DNA of 64,000 bases from Homarus americanus (taxonomy: Eukaryota > Arthropoda > Malacostraca > Decapoda > Nephropidae): positions 100,001-164,000 of the forward strand of contig NW_024752009.1 in the NCBI RefSeq assembly GCF_018991925.1. The letters run 5' to 3'. The notes under the pieces were generated by a model. The model saw only the letters and a program-made list of their open reading frames with translations. It had not been told where the DNA came from and did no database searches. Within the stretch, counting starts at the first letter, position 1; every line of letters starts with the position of its first letter. Below are positions 12,222-24,017 of the stretch, piece after piece. The position numbers and the translations under genes are program-made.

Positions 12222-12312
12222 GATGGTGAGGAGGGAGATGATGGGTGGTGAGGAGGAGGGAGATGATGGGCGGTGAGGAGGAGGGAGATGATGGGTGGTG
12301 AGGAGGAGGGAT
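12222..12312. repeat. 22-bp minisatellite
   Basis: Four units of GGGTGGTGAGGAGGAGGGAG plus AT. Confidence 0.85.
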
Positions 12313-12639
12313 ATGACAGGACCAAAGAACAGCGCGCCACGATTCACCAACATACAGGACAGTAGGTACTTATTGATACATGGGGAGAGTGACCTACATG
12401 TAGCTACTGTACCAAGCATATGGGTAAGTGCCCTTGACACTCACCCCGGGTACTCACCACCACCACCAGCCTACACTACGTCTACTGCCCCCTAAACCCT
12501 TCAACCCGGAAATACATAAATGGCGCCAGCTCGAGCACTGATCATTGCCTGGCGTTCCATTCCGTCCGCCAAAGATGATTATATATCATCTCATCTTCTG
12601 CCTACAGTGGCGTTCTTAAGGTACGGTCATTAGTTCACT

Positions 12640-12925
12640 CACTTATAATCAGCAATCACCTCCTACGTCACCATCAATCACCTCCTGCGTCACCGCCAAT
12701 CACCTCCTACGTCACCATCAATCACCTCCTACGTCACCATCAATCACCTCCTGAGTCACCGCCAATCACCAACCACCATCTCCGTCACCGCCAATCACCA
12801 ACCACCATCTTCGTCACCGCCAATCACCAACCATCATCTCCGTCACCGCCAATCACCGGGTGAGATCTACTTCGTTAAAGCCAATCACCAAGCGTATCCA
12901 TCACCAACCATTCCATTGGATGAAT
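12640..12925. repeat. CCAATCACC-containing tandem array
   Basis: About ten diverged units of 22-32 bp, for example TCACCGCCAATCACCTCCTA. Seven or so keep an intact CCAAT pentamer and others read ATCAATCACC. Several also contain ACGTCACC. See finding. Confidence 0.85.
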
Positions 12926-12959
12926 AGCTTAGCCAATCAAGAGCGACTCTGTTACCAGT

Positions 12960-13530
12960 TTTAGGACACTGAGTAAACACGGGGGGGGGGGTCTTGAACA
13001 CCCTCACGGCACCACCACTAATGGGAGACTCGGGACTGGGTTGGATGGGATCTCACACCATCTACCTACGTTACCCCGTGTCCAAACCTCCTTTTCTCAC
13101 ACCCTATAGAGTTCCATAAGGTAACCACAAAACCCTAAACCTACAATTAACCTAAAGCCTGGCTACAGAAAGAAAGTAAGTACAACATCCCTTAACTAAT
13201 CCCTAAATCCCTGAACTGATGAAATCCCTTCGTCGTAAAATGGTTCCCATACACCGGACGTCCACTAATGTACTCGGAGCGCCTTCATTTCCCCCGCTAA
13301 GAAATGACCAGTGATTCATCCTCTCATCCACCACCACCGCCGCACCCCAAAACTATATTATATTTGAAACTGTCATCTCACAGCCACACCCCCAAGAAGC
13401 TCTAGATTACCAACACCCACGCCGCCGCAGGGTAGGGCAGAGGCAAGACAGACAAGCAAGGGAGGGGAAGGGATGACTAGGACACCACAATACTGATAAA
13501 AACGCCGAAAATAAAGCTAATTGATTAAAG
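12960..13530. other. No gene seen
   Basis: Unique DNA with C- and A-rich patches. No exon or repeat supported. Confidence 0.55.
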
Positions 13531-14034
13531 CCAATGTTCTTATTCTCTCTCGCTAGACCTATCTACCTACCTATTCCCCCCCCCCTTCACTACACCCACC
13601 CCAACAAACTACTCCAAGTGTCAAAAGGAAAACACGAAAGGTTAGGGGTAATGGTTCCTATCCTCCTTCACTACAGCTATCCCTCTCTTCCTAATAAACG
13701 CTTACTAGCCACGCCACACCCGACCATCTACAGTTCTACACCAACGCCACCAGCAATACCATCGCCACCAGCAACACCACCGCCTCCGCCACACCTTTTA
13801 CGATTCCATGAAGGGTAATTATGGACAGAGTATACAGCACTGAAACACCTATTTGAGCCCTGAAGGAGGCGGAGATGGAGGAAGAAAGAGAGGAGAAGGT
13901 AGGGCTCGGGACCCAGACAACCTCGAATAGAAAATGGAATTGGATCTTTTATTCAGACTTAACAACACTACAACGCCGACGATTTTTTTTTCTTTGCTCA
14001 TTCATAAACATTAAAGGTGGTGCCTCGGTCCTCA

Positions 14035-14078
14035 CGAACGAACGAACGAACGAACGAACGAACACACACACACACACG
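14035..14078. repeat. (AACG)n followed by (AC)n
   Basis: Seven AACG units then about seven AC units. Confidence 0.95.
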
Positions 14079-14344
14079 AAAATAAATAAAACAAATACAA
14101 ATCTACAAGTGTCATCAGCCGCATAAAAATCATCGGGCCACACAAAAGTAAACAAACAGCTTTACTTCACATCCCCCCAAAATGTCAACAGTTTAGTGTA
14201 ATCATTGTATCAACCAGTACAGGAATCAGCTGACCCACAACGTAAACAAACAGCTTTACTTCACATCCCCCTAAAATGTCAACAGTTCAGTACTAAACAC
14301 ACTCTTCGTTGACTCTCTCCCTCATGACACTAAATGTTCAACTC

Positions 14345-14638
14345 ACGGTCAGGTAATACCATTGGCCAGGTAACATCACGACCAGGTAACATCACGGCCG
14401 GGTAACATCATGACCAGGTAACATCACGGCTGGGTAACATCACGGCCAGGTAACATCACGGCCAGGTAACATCACGGCCAGGTAACATCACAGCCAGGTA
14501 ACATCACAACCAGGTAACATCATGACCAGGTAAACATCACGGCCAGGTAATATCACGGCCATGTAACATCACAACCAGGTAACATCATGACCAGGTAAAC
14601 ATCACGACCAGGTAAACATCACAGCCAGGTAACATCTA
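14345..14638. repeat. 16-bp minisatellite
   Basis: About 18 units of GGTAACATCACGGCCA with single-base variants and a 17-bp form (GGTAAACATCAC). Confidence 0.95.
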
Positions 14639-14879
14639 AACGTTGACGGTAGGCCACTAAATCACCAAGGAAAAACAAGCACCAATACTACCATTGTTAA
14701 CTAAACTAATAACCACAACAACAACCAGACAAATCACATCTAGAGGAGCAGTGGCTGACAGACAGACAGACAGACAGGCATCGCTAAAAAAAAAAGAGGA
14801 GGATGAAGGGTACCTAAAACAGGAGGAGGAGCGAGGTATCGGGAGATTGCTGCCTGAGCCACCCTTGACCTGACGTGTA

Positions 14880-15125
14880 TAATCTCTCTCTTTCTCCCTC
14901 TCTCTCTCTATTTAATCTCTCTCTCTCTCACTTGTTCCATTTATTCCTCTTACCTCTCTCTATTCCTTTTTCCAATAACCTCTTCCTCAATTCTTTCACG
15001 CTCGTTACTCTCCCTTCCACTATTTTTCCCCTTTTCCTCCATTCTTCCACCCCCCACCCTTAACTTCCTCCTCCTCCTCCTTCCCTTTACCTTTTCCCCC
15101 TGCCCCTTTGCTGCTTTATTCTTCC
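14880..15125. repeat. Pyrimidine-rich block
   Basis: CTCTCT and CCTCCTCC-type low-complexity DNA. The leucine/serine-rich frame is compositional. Confidence 0.8.
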
Positions 15126-15193
15126 TCTCTTTGCCACTAGTAACATGAACTCAAAGCGACACCAGAAGAACGCCAAATAATAGAGAGAACGTT

Positions 15194-15272
<79 letters not shown>
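15194..15272. repeat. Compound (AC)n(AT)n microsatellite
   Basis: About seven AC units then about 32 AT units. Confidence 0.97.
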
Positions 15273-15275
<3 letters not shown>

Positions 15276-15414
15276 AGATATAATCACAGAGTGGCAGTAT
15301 GATCAGTCTGTACTCACCTCTCGAAGATGGAATTACACGAGCGCTTGGGAACTGCTGTGTTTTCTTTCCTTGTGGGCATATACCTAGATCACGCGCACCT
15401 ACAGTGATTTACTT

Positions 15415-15531
<117 letters not shown>

Positions 15532-15929
15532 TGTATACAGGAGAACGCCAAATAAACAAAAAACGAGCGCCAAATACACAGGTAAGTGAACGCCAAGCAT
15601 ACTCAGCACCTCCCGTACACGCACACGTTCACACACGCCAATTAACACCAAATTACTTTCTCCTGAGCCAACTTCAGACACAACACAATGGAATATTCAA
15701 CAGGTGCAAGGTGTTGTCATTGAAACACGAGGTACCTGTTCCAATTAAAACACAACCATCAGTGTGTTATTGTCATTTACAATACAGTGTGTCTTTACAT
15801 TAATCTGAATTATTGTCCAAAATAAGTATAAGTATATAATCTATTTCCGTATTAAGTATGTACTATATACACATACACCTTCATCCCAGCTGCCCTTAAC
15901 GGAGATACGACTTCCTTCAAAGATCTATA

Positions 15930-16080
15930 GATTTTTCTTTTTTAGATTGCCCCGTAGGGGGCTAGTTTACTGGGCACCCCCTTACATCCTGCGCAAGGTG
16001 AAGCGCAGAAGCGTTTACAGCGCCCATCTGGGAAGCATGCTAAGTTCATGCTTGCCTTTGACTCCTGCATTAAGGGCGTA
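15930..16080 (-). mobile_element. Short 3' end of the same RNase H-bearing retrotransposon family
   Basis: On the minus strand it reads SKASMNLACFP...CASPCAGCKGVPSKL and runs into an A-rich tail (CTAAAAAAGAAAAA, near 15945-15930). The protein and DNA match the end of the 49.3-kb relic (ARMNSAA...CSPCTGC). The insertion lies about 200 bp upstream of the THAP exon. Confidence 0.6.
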
Positions 16081-16183
16081 AAGGACTGAAGGGTCATAGG
16101 TTTTGTCAGCAAGTAACATAAAGTGACAGAATGATGTGTGTGGGGGGAAAGTTCTATAGCAGAGGTGGTCTGCCCACACCTGA

Positions 16184-16260
16184 CCCAATATGGGAAGCGC
16201 TAGCTAGCATGACGTCACCGAGTAGAAAGGTGGAGAGGCCGCCCCCTCAGTCGGCTGCAG
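16184..16260 (+). promoter_or_regulatory. Promoter-like segment with CCAAT box and perfect CRE upstream of the THAP exon
   Basis: CCAAT lies at 16185-16189 and the palindromic CREB/ATF site TGACGTCA at 16210-16217. A GC-rich stretch (GGCCGCCCCC) follows before the exon at 16276. Spacing and composition suit a TATA-less proximal promoter. The CRE 8-mer also occurs near 29323, 32249, 35934 and 61125, so on its own it is not decisive. Confidence 0.4.
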
Positions 16261-16275
16261 CTACTATTGTGAAAA

Positions 16276-16382
16276 CTGGCGCCCGATAATTGTGTAGTGT
16301 CTGGGTGCAAATCTTTGTTCAAACGAAAGGGGGATACACACTCCCATACATTTCCTAACGACGAAGAACTGTCTTATATAAG
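16276..16382 (+). CDS. Partial first exon encoding the N-terminal half of a THAP zinc-finger domain
   Basis: The segment reads LAPDNCVVSGCKSLF..., then HSHTFPNDEELSYIR. This fits the start of a THAP domain (C2CH DNA-binding zinc finger): a Cys-x4-Cys pair (CVVSGC) near the N-terminus and a His-x-Phe-Pro-x-Asp segment about 25 residues later. The frame ends at AAG|GTAATT (donor G at 16383), and the next in-frame codons past the donor hit a stop, so splicing is expected. The second Cys-x2-His pair and the domain's invariant Trp should lie in later exons; I did not find them. An in-frame TGA at 16270-16272 leaves no ATG. CTG at 16276 occupies the place where THAP proteins normally begin (Met-x-Pro) and has A at -3 and G at +4. 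It may be a non-AUG start, a start-loss pseudogene, or a remnant of a THAP-bearing P-like transposon. THAP proteins are sequence-specific DNA-binding factors. The domain call is fairly firm; gene status is open. Confidence 0.6.
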
Positions 16383-16589
16383 GTAATTCATCTTAATTAC
16401 CGTCCATTATTGTGTACTGTCACGACCTACTGTCCACAATGACCCACTACCTTTCCTCAAACTTATACACAGGTGAGGTGCGATTTTAAATTTTCCATTT
16501 ACACCCTACTACACTTTCTTCTCATCCTACATAAGCTGAGTTCTATTGTCAGACACCTGGTAAAAGTTATAGTCACCTGGTGGGTCAAA

Positions 16590-16925
16590 CTTTAGGTTAG
16601 GTTAGATTAGGTCAGGTTGGGATTGGTTGGGTTAGGTTACGTTACGTTAGATTGGACTGGGTTGGGTTGGGTTGGGTTGGGTTGGGTTGGGTTGGGTTAG
16701 ATTGGGTTAGGTCAGATCAGGTTAAGCTAACGTTTGGGAGGTTGATCCTGGATCCCTTCCTCATATGGGTCTGGTTAGGTTAGGTCAAGTTGGGTTAGGT
16801 TACGTTACGTTAGATTGGACTGGGTTGGGTTGGGTTAGATTAGGTTAGGTAAGGTTAGGTCAGATCAGGTTAAGCTAACGTTTGGGAGGTTGACCCTGGA
16901 TCCCTTCCTCATATGGGTCTGGTTA
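16590..16925. repeat. Duplicated block with GGTTA/GGGTT pentamers
   Basis: GTTAGGTTACGTTACGTTAG begins at 16631 and again at 16794. TCATATGGGTCTGGTTA ends both copies (16777 and 16925). The unit is about 163 or 148 bp, differing in the number of GGGTT pentamers. Confidence 0.9.
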
Positions 16926-17054
16926 CTGTTACACTATGTACACTGTCTATGGTTTTTATACCTGGACTGTCTATGTGCTCGTCTCTCAACACACAAACCT
17001 TTCAATATTACGTCAGCAAAATCATTAAAACACGATGATTTGTTTTAATTACAG

Positions 17055-17067
17055 GTACTTCAACAAG
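17055..17067 (+). other. Possible 13-nt micro-exon downstream of the THAP exon
   Basis: A good acceptor (TTTGTTTTAATTACAG) at 17039-17054 is followed after 13 nt by a donor (CAAG|GTAAGG). Joined to the THAP exon, phase would be kept and would add R-Y-F-N-K. That does not supply the Trp expected at this point of a THAP domain, so this is only a possibility. Confidence 0.12.
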
Positions 17068-17075
17068 GTAAGGTT

Positions 17076-17590
17076 CTACAACTGTGTTTACTTAACCTAA
17101 TCCAACACTACCATATCTAATTTCCAACACTACCGCAACTGTTCCAACACTACCACCCAATTCCATTCCAACACTACCACCACCGTGTCTGTTCCCCAGC
17201 ACTACCACCACATATATCCTTCAATACTAACACACACCTGCACCAAACACTTACTATACACCTGACTCTTCCCAGCAATCAGGTGTGTGTGTGTGTGAGA
17301 GCTGCCTTCTAAGCTTAAGCCGTTAACAGCACCAGTGAATAAATTACTCTTTCACCGGTCAGGCTCTCTGTTCTAAAAGTGCATTAAAGAGATATTATAA
17401 CTTTCGCTTTTTCCCTCTCGTTTGGTGTAAGTTATGAACAAACGAGAGAGAGAGAGAGAGAGTGTGTGTGTGTGTTAGAAAGTTACATACATTTTTGTTT
17501 AATTTCGTGAGGGATAATTTTGTATGTGCGTGATAAATAATGATTCATCCATGTCATGCATTATAATGGACAACACGGGGATTATTATTT
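17076..17590. other. No gene seen
   Basis: ACACTACC-rich DNA at 17080-17230, and a (GA)(GT) microsatellite at 17443-17475. No exon found here to continue the THAP domain. Confidence 0.55.
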
Positions 17591-17594
17591 TTTT

Positions 17595-17850
17595 TTTTAG
17601 ATTTAAGACATAAGGAATCAACCAATCAAAGTACCGTCCTCATATCTGAGGGTTGGCGACCAGTCTTCCTCTCTAAACTGTTCTCAGGCAGTTTTCACCA
17701 ACCCCCTAAGGTTTTGTATATCTCTGGGGACTCGGTTTTTAATTTCATTCACCCACCCCACTCTCTGTCTTCCCCTGGCCCTCCTACCCTCAACTTTGCC
17801 CATTCATATTTCTGTTATTATCCCCTAATTATATGACCAAAGGTTTTAAT
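17595..17850 (-). mobile_element. Retroelement RT tail relic with A-rich end
   Basis: The minus strand gives pieces such as KLRVGGPGEDREWGG, KLKTESPEIYKTLGGWWK and LPENSLEREDWSPTLRYEDG, resembling the C-terminal tail after the RT domain of arthropod non-LTR elements (RRGRP...W...REDW). It ends in an A-rich tail where the plus strand shows T(n) near 17590. DNA similarity to 63130-63230 is visible by eye (GGCCAGGGGGAAG, GAATGAAATTAAAA). Confidence 0.5.
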
Positions 17851-18299
17851 AAAAGCAAAATACGACTAGTAATTATAAAATAGTGATAGTAGTAGTAGTA
17901 GTAAAAATAACAACACTAATAAAATAATAACGCCAATAACCTCCACAATTACAACATGAGTCACACCATTTTCCAGGTGACAATAAATCAGTAAACAGGA
18001 AACTGACAACAGGTAAGTGAGCGGCGCCTCTGTTGACTCACGGCCTCTGTTGTCACAAGGCGTCTCTGTTGTCACAAGGCGCCTCTGTTGTCATAAACCC
18101 CCAGGAATGTCATGACCTTTGTGGACTTATTGTGGTCATTTCCCGCCACTACCGAGAGCCCTCACCCTTGGCGGGAAATACCGGGGGGGCAGACACACCG
18201 ATAAAGCTGCTTACCTCACCCTCGTAAAAATGGTTTTCACTTTTATTGGAGGTGTGCCGGGCGGTGCCTTGGCTGGCTCCTGTGTACCGATGGGCCGGC

Positions 18300-18460
18300 T
18301 CTCTTAACCTAACAACCTAACAACCTAATATAACCTAACAACCTAATATAACCCAACACAACCTTTTATAACCTTACACAACCTAATATAATCTAACACA
18401 AGGTAATGTAACCTAAACACAACGCAATATAACCTAACCTAACATAGCCCAACCTAATCT
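18300..18460. repeat. CCTAA-derived imperfect tandem repeat
   Basis: Units like ACAACCTAATATAACCTA repeat with variation. Confidence 0.8.
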
Positions 18461-18485
18461 ATCCAAGCTGTATACCGGTACATCA

Positions 18486-18532
18486 CACACAGAGACACAC
18501 ACAGAGACACACACACACACACACACACAGAC
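18486..18532. repeat. (AC)n with AGAG interruptions
   Basis: An imperfect AC tract leading into the large array that follows. Confidence 0.9.
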
Positions 18533-18551
18533 ACGCCCTCCCCTTCATGCT

Positions 18552-20965
18552 TCCTCCTAGATGTCCCACACTGCAGGCCCACACCCCATGCCCTCCGCCA
18601 CACCCTGCCCCATACACCACGCCTTGCCCCATACGCCACTCCTTGCCCCATACGCCACTCCTTGCCCAATACACCACGCCTTGCTCCATACGCCATAACC
18701 TGCCCCACATACGCCACGCCTTCCTTCACGCCACGCCCTTCCCATACGCCACCCCCACTCCATACCATAACCTGCCCCATACGCCACATGTGCCCCTACG
18801 CCACGCCCTTGCCACGCCACCCCTCCCCATACCACGCCACCCACACACCACACCCCTACCCCCTCCACCGCGTCTTCCCTCACCCCCCATACCGTCTTCC
18901 TCACCCCCCATACACCGCGTCTTCCTCACCCCATACACGTCTTCCCTCACCCCCCATACACCGCGTCTTCCTCACCCCATACACCGCGTCTTCCCTCATC
19001 CCCCCCATACACCAGTCTTCCCTCACCCCATACACCGCGTCTTCCCTCACCCCCCATACACCGCGTCTTCCTCCCCCCATACACCGCGTCTTCCTCCCCC
19101 CCCATACACCGTCTTCCCTCCCCCCCCATACACCGCGTCTTCCCTCACCCCCCCATACACCGCGTCTTCCCTCACCCCCCCATACACCGCGTCTTCCCTC
19201 ACCCCCCCATACCGCGTCTTCCCTCACCCCCCATACCACGTCTTCCCTCACCCCCATACACCCGTCTTCCCTCCCCCCCATACACCGTCTTCCCTCACCC
19301 CCATACACCGCTCTTCCTCACCCCCCATACACCCGTCTTCCCTCACCCCCCCATACACCGCGTCTTCCCTCCCCCCATACCGCGTCTTCCCCTCACCCCC
19401 CATACACCGCGTCTTCCCTCACCCCCCCATACACCGCGTCTTCCCTCACCCCCCATACACCGCGTCTTCCCTCACCCCCCATACACCGTCTTCCCTCACC
19501 CCCATACACACCGCGTCTTCCCTCACCCCATACACCGCGTCTTCCCCTCCCCCATACACCGCGTCTTCCCTCACCCCCCCATACACCGCGTCTTCCCCTC
19601 ACCCCCCCATACACCGCGTCTTCCCTCACCCCCCATACACCGCGTCTTCCCTCACCCCCCCACACCCGCGTCTTCCTCACCCCCACCCGCGTCTTCCTCA
19701 CCCCCCATACCACGTCTTCCCTCACCCCCCCATACCGCGTCTTCCCTCACCCCCCCATACACCGCGTCTTCCCCCATACACCGCGTCTTCCCCCCCATAC
19801 ACCGCGTCTTCCCTCACCCCCCCATACCCCCCCCACCGCGTCTTCCCTCACCCCCCATACACCGCGTCTTCCCTCACCCCACCGCGTCTTCCCTCCCCCC
19901 CCCATACCGCGTCTTCCCTCACCCCCCCATACCACGTCTTCCCTCACCCCCCATACACCGCGTCTTCCCTCACCCCCATACCGCGTCTTCCCTCACCCCC
20001 ATACACCGCGTCTTCCTCACCCCCCATACACCGCGTCTTCCCTCACCCCCATACACCGCGTCTTCCCTCACCCCCCATCACGCGTCTTCCCTCACCCCCC
20101 CCATACACCGCGTCTTCCCTCACCCCCCCATACACCGCGTCTTCCCCCCATACACCGCGTCTTCCCTCACCCCCCCATACACCGCGTCTTCCCTCACCCC
20201 CCATACACCCGTCTTCCCTCACCCCCCATACACGTCTTCCCTCACCCCCCCATACACCGCCGTCTTCCCTCACCCCCCATACACCGCGTCTTCCCTCCCC
20301 CCCATACACCGCGTCTTCCCTCACCCCCCATACCGCGTCTTCCCTCACCCCCATACACCGCGTCTTCCCTCTCCCCATACACCGTCTTCCCTCACCCCCC
20401 ATACACCGCGTCTTCCCTCACCCCCATACACCGCGTCTTCCCTCACCCCCCACACACCGCGTCTTCCCCCCCATACACCGCGTCTTCCCTCACCCCCATA
20501 CCATCTTCCCCCCATACCGCGTCTTCCCTCACCCCCCCATACACCGCGTCTTCCCTCACCCCCCCCATACACCGCGTCTTCCCTCACCCCCATACCGCGT
20601 CTTCCCTCCCCCCCCATACACCGCGTCTTCCCTCACCCCCCATACACCGCGTCTTCCCTCACCCCCCCCATACACCGCGTCTTCCTCACCCCCCCCATAC
20701 CGCGTCTTCCCTCACCCCCCCCATACACCGCGTCTTCCTCACCCCCCTCACCCCCCCCATACACCGCGTCTTCCTCACCCCCCATACACCGTCTTCCCTC
20801 ACCCCCCATACACCGCGTCTTCCCTCACCCCCCATACACCGCGTCTTCCCTCACCCCCCCATACACCGCGTCTTCCCTCCCCCCCATACCGCGTCCCCTC
20901 CCCATACACCGCGTCTTCCCTCACCCCCCCACACACCCGCGTCTTCCCTCACCCCCACACGCCCT
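18552..20965. repeat. 2.4-kb C-rich minisatellite, 26-bp main unit
   Basis: Left part (18590-18850): about 19-20-bp units such as CCCCATACGCCACTCCTTGC. From about 18865 the unit is about 26 bp with core CCATACACCGCGTCTTCC and a variable CTCAC(C)n. There are roughly 80-90 units. The plus strand of the unit contains no stop codon in any frame. This gives overlapping plus frames of 835 codons (18547-21054) and 781 codons (18662-21007) that are not proteins. Unit length varies by the C-run, so no frame repeats regularly. Confidence 0.95.
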
Positions 20966-21078
20966 GCCCCACACATAAACACAAGTCAGGTGATCACCGA
21001 GGACTAATGGCATCCAGAAGCACCAACACCTCGTTACCTGTTGCTCACACCTGACATTTACAGAGTACACCACCAGGT

Positions 21079-21080
<2 letters not shown>

Positions 21081-21144
<64 letters not shown>
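21081..21144. repeat. Long (CT)n microsatellite followed by poly-T
   Basis: About 32 CT units then T(9). Pyrimidine-rich DNA continues to 21540. Confidence 0.97.
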
Positions 21145-21152
<8 letters not shown>

Positions 21153-21542
21153 TCCAATTTGTCTGTATGTGCTTCCATTTCTCTCGTTTCTCCCGCTATT
21201 TACTTCTTGCTTCATATGTTTCTCTTTCTTTTCTCTTTCCTCTGATTTTCTCTTATCTATACTTCCTTCTATCTCGTTCCTTCTTTTATTTACCTCTTTC
21301 TCTCTCTCTCTCTTAACCACTTCCTCCTTCCATCTCTCTCGTTCTATCTATCTATTACTCTCCTCTCTCCACTCCCATTCTTTTCCTGTCCTTCTAATCT
21401 CTTTCTCTCTCCTTCTCTATTCCCCCTTTCTTTTACCATCTCTAACTCTCTCTTATTTTACCCTTCCTCCCCGTCCTTTCTTCTCGCTCCTCTCTTACTG
21501 TCTTTGTTAATTCTCTCTCTCTCCCTCCCCTTCCTTATTTCC

Positions 21543-21546
<4 letters not shown>

Positions 21547-21573
<27 letters not shown>
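21547..21573. repeat. (CA)n microsatellite
   Basis: About 13 units. Confidence 0.96.
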
Positions 21574-21619
21574 GGGCTGTTTTGGAGTCGTTTCAGAGAC
21601 GACAAGGGAGCGGGCATAG

Positions 21620-21720
21620 TACGACTACAGGGTATTATAGACGGTACGACTCTACAGGGTATTATAGACGGTACGACTCAACAGGGTATTATAGACGGTA
21701 CGACTCGAACGGTTTTATAG
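21620..21720. repeat. 27-bp minisatellite, about 3.5 units
   Basis: Unit ACAGGGTATTATAGACGGTA plus CGACTCT, in frame on the plus strand as repeated YYRRYDSTG. Confidence 0.9.
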
Positions 21721-21729
21721 TAAGGCAAG

Positions 21730-22640
21730 GGCGCGGTGAAGCAGACGGACACAGTGTACAAAAATGGGCGTGCAGGCGTAGTTGAGCACTATGTAACACC
21801 CATTGTGAAGACGGTAACGAGAGAGAGAGGTCATAATTATCAAGTCAATAAAACAACACCTGCAGAAGCACTCCACACCAGCCTCCCCCGACACACATCA
21901 AAGTCTTCTCTCTGCCACAAGAAACCAACGCGTCGCAAATGCCTGAAAAACTCCTGAGTGGCTGAACGTGTCATGTGTCAAAAGATTTCCTCGCTTCCGG
22001 AAAGGCAGACGAACGAACGGACACACACACACACCTCGTAAGAATAGTAACGAACTTTACATATGATCCAATTTCCTCCCCTCTTCCGCCGTCTTATCTG
22101 GCTCTCTCTTACATACCTCTCTCTCCCTACCTCCTCCCTCTGTCGCTCTCTACTCAACCACCAGTCATGTAACTTCTCCAACCGGGCGAGAAAATCCCGA
22201 CAATAATGACGACCATCATCACCACCGTCAACAAACCCACTAACATATAAGCTGCATCATTTGTGTCCCCCCCTCTCCCCACCACACGAGACCTCCCCTC
22301 TCCCTCCCCCCGTGTTGACAAACGTAACCCATCAAAGACAAACATTATGAAACCCTTCACAACTAGCCTGGAACCTGTCACCCGACAGGCAAACAAAACA
22401 CTCCAGATGATGGCCGGCCAAGTATGAGAGCCACCCCACCTCACCAACACACCACAACTTAGTTTTTTTTTTTAATTTACATAACCCGGTTGTATACAAA
22501 ACCAATTAAATTAACGTAACCTAAGCCGTGGGTCCGATTATTGGGCTAATAATTGGACCCATGGCTTAGAGCCCATTAAATTCTTAATTTTGGATACTAT
22601 CGGGATTTATAATATAAATAAAATAAATTAATAAATATAT
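21730..22640. other. No gene seen
   Basis: Mostly unique DNA. A C-rich stretch at 22260-22310 and an AT-rich stretch at 22460-22640 with the weak inverted pair AAGCCGTGGGTCCGATTATT / AATTGGACCCATGGCTTA. Confidence 0.5.
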
Positions 22641-22831
22641 ATCCCGGTGTCGTGAGTGTGGAATGGCAGCTAAAGCTTGACAATTCGGTCACTCCCCTTG
22701 GGGAGACACTACGTCATAAGTTAACAAATATTCGCCTCCACAGTCCATCCATTCACGGTTCATTTTTTGCTGTACTGATTAATTTACGCTCTGATTTGGG
22801 GTTTCCCGGATTTAATCAATCAAAGAAGACT

Positions 22832-22937
22832 CTCTGCTGTCACGACCAATCATAAATGGCTTTCTGCTGTCACGACCAATCATAGAAGCCTTCTGCTGTC
22901 ACGACCAATCACAGAAGACTGCTGTCACGACCAATTG
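22832..22937. repeat. About 30-bp tandem repeat with CTGCTGTCACGACCAATCA
   Basis: Four units, each with the CCAATCA or CCAATTG motif. Confidence 0.9.
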
Positions 22938-23224
22938 TTCCTCCAATTAATCAATCACGGAACGTTATTTTCATGAGGTAATAGTCACTCAATATAACCA
23001 GGTATAAAAAGTTGTTCTGCAATCACCGAACTTTGCAATGGCGTCGTCCAGGCAATCACAAGACAAATTACATTAACGCAACTTCCATCTACGGTACACC
23101 TGAAATTGCTCTGACCCGCCAAACACCTCATTTACAAACTAATTATGGAATCACTAAGTGTCTTCACCTCTTCTACAATGCCATAGAACAACTTTTATCC
23201 ATTCCATAACCAATACAGGTAGGT

Positions 23225-23571
23225 AGTAGGCAGCTACCAAACAGGGAGGTACTACCGCCTGGGAAGATATTGGAAGCATGTGTTGTCTAATGGTAGACCC
23301 TGCTGCCATATGGCACCACGAAAATTGTGACCAAGTCCCAGGTTGCTCATCTGACTTTCTGCCTCATTTACACACAATTGCAGGTCTCAATTGTTTCTCT
23401 TACCATTGACAACACAACACATATATCGTTTCTCACTTTTGATCTTTTTTCATTTTTGTATTTATAGTTCTTTATTATTAAATTATTATTATTATTACAG
23501 TTACTGTATTATTATCATTATTATATTATTATTTTTTTGTTTTATCATAAATTTTATTTATTATGAATTAA

Positions 23572-23613
<42 letters not shown>

Positions 23614-23675
23614 ATTTCGCCCCAGGCGATGTGGGTCAGTGACCTGTATCCGGGTGGGCTAATCCCGTAAAAAAA
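23225..23675. mobile_element. Dispersed repeat family R1, copy 2
   Basis: Same ends and order as 2999-3380, but the internal ATT-rich tract is expanded, including (ATT)n at 23571-23612, and the copy is about 70 bp longer. It ends CTAATCCCG plus T-A(8). Confidence 0.7.
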
Positions 23676-23745
23676 AGATGAAACGGATTCTCCCATTCCA
23701 TAACTAATACAAATGGAACAATCCTCCCCATATTGATCACGATCC

Positions 23746-23769
23746 CACACACACACACACACACACACC
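23746..23769. repeat. (AC)n microsatellite
   Basis: About 12 units. Confidence 0.95.
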
Positions 23770-24017
23770 AGTTCGTCAGCGTGCAAAACTCAATTCGATG
23801 GGATGTACTGTACATTTGAAAGCAATACACGGCAGCAAAAAATCAATATCGGTCGTCCTCGTAATTGAAAATTGGAAAGGTCTTCGCCGGTTGTGTCACT
23901 TAAAAGTACTGACACGAGAGAGAGAGAGAGTCTATTTTGGTACACTACCCAGCGGAAAGGTGATGTAAGCCACGGCAGTGAAATTCTTGCTGTCGTCATT
24001 ACGCCCCCCAAAACAGC

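Noticed and set aside
18547..21054. 835-codon and 781-codon proline/serine/histidine-rich open frames
   Set aside because: They are translations of a stop-free tandem repeat whose unit length is not a multiple of three. No splice, start or domain evidence.
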